Below are positions 59,455 through 64,000 of a DNA stretch of 64,000 bases, piece after piece. Under the pieces are notes generated by a model. The model made no database searches. It was not told the origin of the DNA and worked only from the letters and a program-made list of their open reading frames with translations. The stretch spans positions 124,001 to 188,000 of the forward strand of contig NZ_ALBQ01000018.1 in NCBI RefSeq assembly GCF_000282895.1, read 5' to 3'. The DNA comes from Sphingomonas sp. ATCC 31555 (GTDB lineage Bacteria > Pseudomonadota > Alphaproteobacteria > Sphingomonadales > Sphingomonadaceae). How positions within the stretch are numbered: position 1 is the first letter of the stretch; each line of letters opens with the position of its first letter. The translations under genes and the position numbers were made by a program.

Positions 59455-60525
59455 ATGGCAAAGAGTCGCCCGGTACGCGGCGCCACGCTTAATGCGGAGA
59501 GCGCTCGTTTCAACCTTCCTGCGCGCGAAGCCGATGGTGACTGGCTCGACGCGCAGGCGGTGGTCGACGGCGCGCCGCCGCCGCTCCGCACGAGCGTGAC
59601 GGTCGAGACGCCGCGGACGATCATCAGCCGCAACCAGTCGCCCGACATCGGCTTTGACCAATCGGTGAATCCCTATCGCGGCTGCGAGCATGGCTGCATT
59701 TACTGTTTTGCACGGCCGAGCCACGCCTATCTTGATCTCTCCCCCGGCCTCGATTTCGAAAGCCGGCTGTTCGCCAAGCCGAGCGCGCCTGCGCTGCTTC
59801 GCGTCGAACTCGGCAAGCGCGGCTATGTCTGCAAGCCGATCGCATTCGGCACCAATACCGATCCCTATCAACCGATCGAGTCGACGTGGCGGGTCACCCG
59901 TGGCTGCCTGGAACTGCTCGCCGAGTGCCGCCACCCCCTGATGATCACCACCAAGTCGAATCGGGTGGTGCGCGATCTCGATCTGCTGGCGCCGATGGCG
60001 GCGCAGGGGCTGACGGCGGTGATGCTGTCCGTCACGTCGCTGGACCCGAAGATCGCGATGACGGTGGAACCGCGCGCGCCACGCCCCGAGCGCCGCCTGG
60101 CAGCGATCCGCACCCTCGCCGATGCGGGCGTGCCGGTCTTCGTCTCGATGTCGCCGGTGATCCCGCACGTCACCGATCACGAGATGGAGCATATCCTCGA
60201 GCGCGCCGCGGAGGCGGGCGCACGCGGCGCCTTCTTCCTGCCGGTCCGTCTCCCCTGGGAAGTCGCCCCGCTATTTCGCGCCTGGCTCGACGCGCATTTC
60301 CCCGATCGCGCCGCCAAGGTGATGGCGACCATCCAGTCGATCCGCGGCGGCAAGGACAATGATCCCGCGTTCTTCACGCGGATGCGTGGCCAGGGGCCCT
60401 GGGCCGAACTGCTCCGCACCCGCTTCACCCGCGCGGTGAAGCGCTACGGCCTGGAGGGCGAGCGCATCCGCCTGCGAACGGACCTGTTTCGCCCCCCCTC
60501 CGGTCCCCAGGGGGAGTTGTTCTAG
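59455..60525 (+). CDS. PA0069/Rv2578c-family radical SAM protein
   Basis: A 356-residue protein. The 4Fe-4S motif CEHGCIYCFARPSHAY is at about residues 78-93 (C-x3-C-x2-C), followed by the family hallmark GLDFESRLFAKP and TNTDPYQPIE. A partial TIM barrel follows. The family is widespread in proteobacteria and related to spore photoproduct lyase; its function is not established. It overlaps the convergent SGNH gene by four bases. Confidence 0.93.
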   Translation: MAKSRPVRGATLNAESARFNLPAREADGDWLDAQAVVDGAPPPLRTSVTVETPRTIISRNQSPDIGFDQSVNPYRGCEHGCIYCFARPSHAYLDLSPGLDFESRLFAKPSAPALLRVELGKRGYVCKPIAFGTNTDPYQPIESTWRVTRGCLELLAECRHPLMITTKSNRVVRDLDLLAPMAAQGLTAVMLSVTSLDPKIAMTVEPRAPRPERRLAAIRTLADAGVPVFVSMSPVIPHVTDHEMEHILERAAEAGARGAFFLPVRLPWEVAPLFRAWLDAHFPDRAAKVMATIQSIRGGKDNDPAFFTRMRGQGPWAELLRTRFTRAVKRYGLEGERIRLRTDLFRPPSGPQGELF

Positions 60526-61745
60526 CGCAGCAGCGCCAGGGGCACCGCGGCCGCCATCGCGCGATAACCGTCGATCGAGGGGTGGAGCCCGTCGCCGCTG
60601 TCATATGCCTTGCGCAACCGGGTGGGATCGGCCGGATCGCGCATTGCGGCGTCGAAATCGATCACCGCGTCGAAGTTGCCCGGGGTGCGGATCCAGCGGT
60701 TCACCGCCTGGCGGTCCGCTTCGTTCAGCGCATCGGGATGATAGTAAGCGGACGCGGCATAAGGCATGATGGTACCCCCGATCACCTTGATGCCATGCGC
60801 ATGTGCCCGCGCGACCATCTGCCGATAGGCGTCGATCATCCGCGTCACCAGCAGGGCATGGGCTTCCGCAGTGACCGGCGCATCGCGAGTCAACGTCCCC
60901 AGATCGTTCACGCCCTCCAGCACGAGGACATGGGTGACGCCGGGCGGCGTCAGCACGTCGCGGTCGAAACGGGCCAGCGCATTGGGGCCCAGCCCATCGT
61001 TGAGCAGCCGGTTGCCGCCGATCCCGGCATTCAGCACGGCAACGTCGCCAAGCCCCGGCGCTGCCCGCAGGCGAGCCTGCAGCGCATCGGTCCACCGCGC
61101 ATTGGTGTTGGGCTTCACCCCGTAGCCATCAGTGATCGAGTCCCCGAATGCTACGATCGCGCGGGCACGCGGCGCGGCCGCCTCGATCCCGGCAATCTGG
61201 TACCAGTGATCGACCGTCTTGGCACCTGGCAGATCGGTGGCGCCGCCCTGGCTGCCGCGCGCCAGATACGAGGTTGCGCGCGAACCCGGATGGCTTGTCT
61301 GTACGCCCGGCGCGCTGGGCAGATGGAAGGAGACGGCAAGGTCGGCCCCGCGCGCAGCGTTGAGCTCGACCGGATCGCTCCAATAGTCGGCGCCGGCGGG
61401 AATGGTGACCGTCCCGCTGCCGCCAAAGCGCAGCGTACGGAGAGAGGCGGGATCGATCGCGGCACGGGCAGGATCCAGCGCCCGCGCCACAGTGGCGCCG
61501 TCCAGGATCAGCGGCGTCGTGCCGAACCGATTGGTGAAGCGGATGCGCACCCTGGTTACCGACAGCGGGACGCGGACGATCTGGCGTAGCGTCGCGTCGG
61601 TCAGTTCCTCCTGGGAAAGCGCGTTCGGTCCCTCCGCCACCAGCTGCGCCGTCGCCCAGATCGCGGACCAGCGTTCCCCCGGAGCGGCATGCGCGCCTGC
61701 CACCAACAGCAATGCCATGGCGGCACCGCTCACCCATCCTCGCAT
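60522..61745 (-). CDS. Exported SGNH/GDSL hydrolase
   Basis: A 407-residue secreted esterase-type enzyme with signal peptide (MALLLVAGAHAAPG). An N-terminal beta-rich domain (to about 190) precedes the SGNH domain: block I VAFGDSITDGYG with nucleophile Ser, NAGIGGNRLL, LEGVNDLG, and catalytic GDGLHPSIDGY. It may deacetylate a carbohydrate or split a lipid ester. GGGAGAGG before ATG 61745 sets the start; ATGs at 61763 and 61805 are alternatives. Confidence 0.9.
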   Translation of the reverse strand: MRGWVSGAAMALLLVAGAHAAPGERWSAIWATAQLVAEGPNALSQEELTDATLRQIVRVPLSVTRVRIRFTNRFGTTPLILDGATVARALDPARAAIDPASLRTLRFGGSGTVTIPAGADYWSDPVELNAARGADLAVSFHLPSAPGVQTSHPGSRATSYLARGSQGGATDLPGAKTVDHWYQIAGIEAAAPRARAIVAFGDSITDGYGVKPNTNARWTDALQARLRAAPGLGDVAVLNAGIGGNRLLNDGLGPNALARFDRDVLTPPGVTHVLVLEGVNDLGTLTRDAPVTAEAHALLVTRMIDAYRQMVARAHAHGIKVIGGTIMPYAASAYYHPDALNEADRQAVNRWIRTPGNFDAVIDFDAAMRDPADPTRLRKAYDSGDGLHPSIDGYRAMAAAVPLALLR

Positions 61746-61895
61746 CCAGCCTCTCCCGAGCATCTTCTGATATCGGTACCATAGCGACGGCGGACGGTGC
61801 GGCAAGCGACCAAATCGGAGGGACGTCAGCGGATGTGATATTGCAACATCGAAGCGTCGGACCTAGTCCTGCATGCCGTTTTCGAAGGACCCTTG

Positions 61896-64000
61896 ATGCG
61901 CGTTTCCCTGCTCGCCTGCACTGCCCTGTTCGCCCCCAGCCTTGCCCTGGCGCAAACGCCGCAGCCGCAAGGCAAGCTGCCGGATGTCGCCACGCCCGCC
62001 GCCTATCGTCTGGATTTCACCATCCTGCCGGAAAAAGACCGCTTCAGCGGCCATACCGAGATCGATGTCGATCTGAAGCAAGCGGCGAGCGCCCTCTGGA
62101 TGCATGGCCGTGACCTGCGCGTGAGCAAGGCGACGGTGCAGATCGGTAAGAAGCGCATGCCAGTGCGGTTCACGCAAAAAAGCCCGACCGGCCTCGCCCA
62201 GCTAGATTTCGGCACTACCGTTCCGGCAGGCCGCGTAACCCTGCGCTTTGATTACGATGCCCCGTTCGGAACGACCACGTCCGGCATGTACCATGTGAAG
62301 GTGGACAATGCCTGGTACAGTTGGACCCAGTTCGAATCAATCGATGCCCGCGCCGCCTTCCCGTCCTTCGATCAACCCGGCTACAAGACGCCGTTCACTA
62401 TTTCGATCACCACCCGGCCCGGCTTTGTGGCCGTCAGCAACGCGCCCCAGGCCAGCATGCGCAAACAGGGAGCGCTGGTGAAACACCAGTTTGCGCCCAC
62501 CAAGCCGCTGCCCACCTATCTGGTGGCGCTCGTCACCGGCCCATTCGCAACCACCAAGACCAGCATCGCGGCGACGCCGGAGCGCAAGGATCCGATGCCG
62601 TTAGGCGTGATCGGCACGCAGCCCAATGCTGGACAGCTGGCCTATGCCCGCGATGAATCGGGCAAGATCGTCGCGCTGCTCGAACGTTATTTCGGTCAGC
62701 CCTTCCCCTTCCCCAAGCTCGACCAGATCGGCTCGCCGATCATGCCGGGAGCGATGGAGAATGCCGGCGCCGATATTTATGGCGACGACATTCTGTTCCT
62801 GGACGAATCGGCTTCCACCGAACGGAAGCAGGCGTTCGGCATGGTCGTTGCGCACGAATTGTCACACCAATGGTTCGGCGATCTCGTCACTCCGGCTTGG
62901 TGGGACGATATCTGGCTGAACGAGAGCTTCGCCAATTGGATGGGCTATCGCATCGGTAACGAATGGCGGCCGGATCTCGAAATGGGCGTCAACGCGATCG
63001 AAGAAGGCTTCCAGGCGATGACGCTGGATTCCCTTCCGACCGGGCGACCGATTCACGAGCCAATTTTGCGGGACGGCGATATCGATGCCGCGTTTGATCA
63101 GATCACCTATGGCAAGGGCGGCCAGGTGGTTGCGATGATCGCCGACTATATGGGCGACGAACGGTTCCGTGATGGGGTGCGCCTCCACATGCGGCGCCAC
63201 GCCTATGGCAATGCCACCACCGATCAGTTCTTCACCTCGCTGGCGGATGCCGCCGATGATCCTCGCGTGCTCGCCTCGCTCAAGAGCTTCGTCGACCAGC
63301 AGGGCGTGCCCCTCGTCACGCTGCGCCGCGAGGGCGAACGGCTGATCGCCAGCCAGTCGCGCTTTGCCTATTTCGGCACCAACCTGCCCGCGCAGCAATG
63401 GTTGATCCCGCTATGCCTGCGCCGCAGCGAAACCAAGAGCTGCACGCTGCTCGATCAGCCGAGCGAAGCGATCGAAGCCAAAGGTAGCGGAACGATCGTG
63501 CCCAATGCAGGAGGCTGGGGCTATTATCGCTTCGAACTTGATCCCGCCGATTGGACGGCACTGATCGCCGCTGGCACAACGCTGCCGCAAGGTGAGGCGC
63601 TGGCGCTGGACGATAGCGTGTGGGCGAGCTTCTATGCTGGCCGCAGCGACGTGACGCGGCCGATCGCCCTGGCCCGCGCCATGGCCGCGCACCCCGCGCA
63701 AAAGATTGTGTTCGACAATGCCGATCGCCTGCGCGGGCTGGAAGCGCGAGGGCTGCTGACGCCGGCGGCGTTGCCCGTCTACCGTAAGCTGATTGTCGAT
63801 CTCTACAGTCCGATGCTGGCGAAAAGCGGCTTCGATCCCAAGGCGGACGCCCATGCCGGTGAGACTGCCGACGAGCAGGAATTGCGCAGCCGCCTGCTCG
63901 ACCTGCTCGTCTTTTCCGGGCAGGACGCAGCACTGCGCGCGCAACTGCTGAGCGCATTCGATGCCTGGGCGGCTGGGGACGCCAAGGCATTGGATCCCCA
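61896..64000 (+). CDS. M1-family zinc aminopeptidase (partial, runs off the window)
   Basis: At least 701 codons are present without a stop. The signal peptide is MRVSLLACTALFAPSLALAQ. The exopeptidase motif GAMENAG lies at about residue 285, and the zinc site HELSHQWFGDLVTPAW at about 320, with the third ligand in LNESFANW: the HExxH-x18-E pattern of M1. It probably cleaves N-terminal residues from peptides in the periplasm. The frame continues past 64000, so the C terminus is missing here. Confidence 0.95.
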   Translation, partial: MRVSLLACTALFAPSLALAQTPQPQGKLPDVATPAAYRLDFTILPEKDRFSGHTEIDVDLKQAASALWMHGRDLRVSKATVQIGKKRMPVRFTQKSPTGLAQLDFGTTVPAGRVTLRFDYDAPFGTTTSGMYHVKVDNAWYSWTQFESIDARAAFPSFDQPGYKTPFTISITTRPGFVAVSNAPQASMRKQGALVKHQFAPTKPLPTYLVALVTGPFATTKTSIAATPERKDPMPLGVIGTQPNAGQLAYARDESGKIVALLERYFGQPFPFPKLDQIGSPIMPGAMENAGADIYGDDILFLDESASTERKQAFGMVVAHELSHQWFGDLVTPAWWDDIWLNESFANWMGYRIGNEWRPDLEMGVNAIEEGFQAMTLDSLPTGRPIHEPILRDGDIDAAFDQITYGKGGQVVAMIADYMGDERFRDGVRLHMRRHAYGNATTDQFFTSLADAADDPRVLASLKSFVDQQGVPLVTLRREGERLIASQSRFAYFGTNLPAQQWLIPLCLRRSETKSCTLLDQPSEAIEAKGSGTIVPNAGGWGYYRFELDPADWTALIAAGTTLPQGEALALDDSVWASFYAGRSDVTRPIALARAMAAHPAQKIVFDNADRLRGLEARGLLTPAALPVYRKLIVDLYSPMLAKSGFDPKADAHAGETADEQELRSRLLDLLVFSGQDAALRAQLLSAFDAWAAGDAKALDP

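Overview
The window is GC-rich, gene-dense chromosomal DNA from an alphaproteobacterium. It is most likely a sphingomonad (Sphingomonas or a close relative). The reasons are the pckA / chvI-chvG / rapZ / PTS-IIA / HPr block, a large TonB-dependent receptor, a ManD identical in length and active-site numbering to the Novosphingobium enzyme, many ATGA/GTGA/TTGA stop-start overlaps, and intergenic palindromes of a type familiar in this group. No rRNA, tRNA, CRISPR array, phage or transposase gene was seen. The species cannot be named from the sequence.

Layout. 1-3.0 kb: a minus-strand sugar and sugar-acid cluster (GH39 glycosidase, mannonate dehydratase, the start of a probable SMP-30 lactonase). 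3.1-8.7 kb: a tightly coupled minus-strand operon (acyl-CoA dehydrogenase, Zn alcohol dehydrogenase, APH-type kinase, SDR), divergent from a tandem double-TetR regulator. 8.7-11.5 kb: a TonB receptor with a clear terminator and candidate promoter. 11.9-14.7 kb: an EF-hand protein and a two-component system. 14.8-23.2 kb: housekeeping genes (ndk, holC, then lptD-surA-pdxA-rsmA, a TPR protein and an RsmB-type methyltransferase). 23.4-31.3 kb: a membrane diguanylate cyclase, guaB, a CitE-like lyase, a frameshifted SPFH gene with its NfeD partner, and a DUF885 peptidase. 31.4-37.5 kb: pckA divergent from chvI-chvG-rapZ-IIA-HPr. Where hprK normally sits there is only an 18-codon ORF. 37.5-42.4 kb: an accessory, repeat-rich stretch with a TrmH-family methyltransferase, a META-domain gene with a damaged start, a low-GC foreign gene encoding a HEPN-like protein, and rmuC. 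42.4-64 kb: def, recR, fmt-truA, an RlmD-like methyltransferase, the NAD(P)HX repair enzyme, ilvD, a formylglutamate amidohydrolase, ispE, ETF-QO, a degenerate uracil-DNA glycosylase homologue, a lytic transglycosylase, mog, a radical SAM protein, an SGNH hydrolase and the start of an M1 aminopeptidase.

How the genes work together. lptD and surA build and fold the outer membrane. ChvG-ChvI and the PTS proteins sit beside the gluconeogenic pckA, a carbon and envelope control block. The ACAD plus APH-kinase pair resembles the two halves of the ACAD10/11 fusion and of LvaA/LvaC, suggesting 4-hydroxyacyl-CoA catabolism. The most unusual observations are the apparent in-frame loss of hprK, the lone HEPN-like gene in a low-GC island, two single-base frameshifts (SPFH and META genes), a gene that seems to need a CTG start behind pckA, and the nested palindromic repeat at 38.55-38.74 kb.
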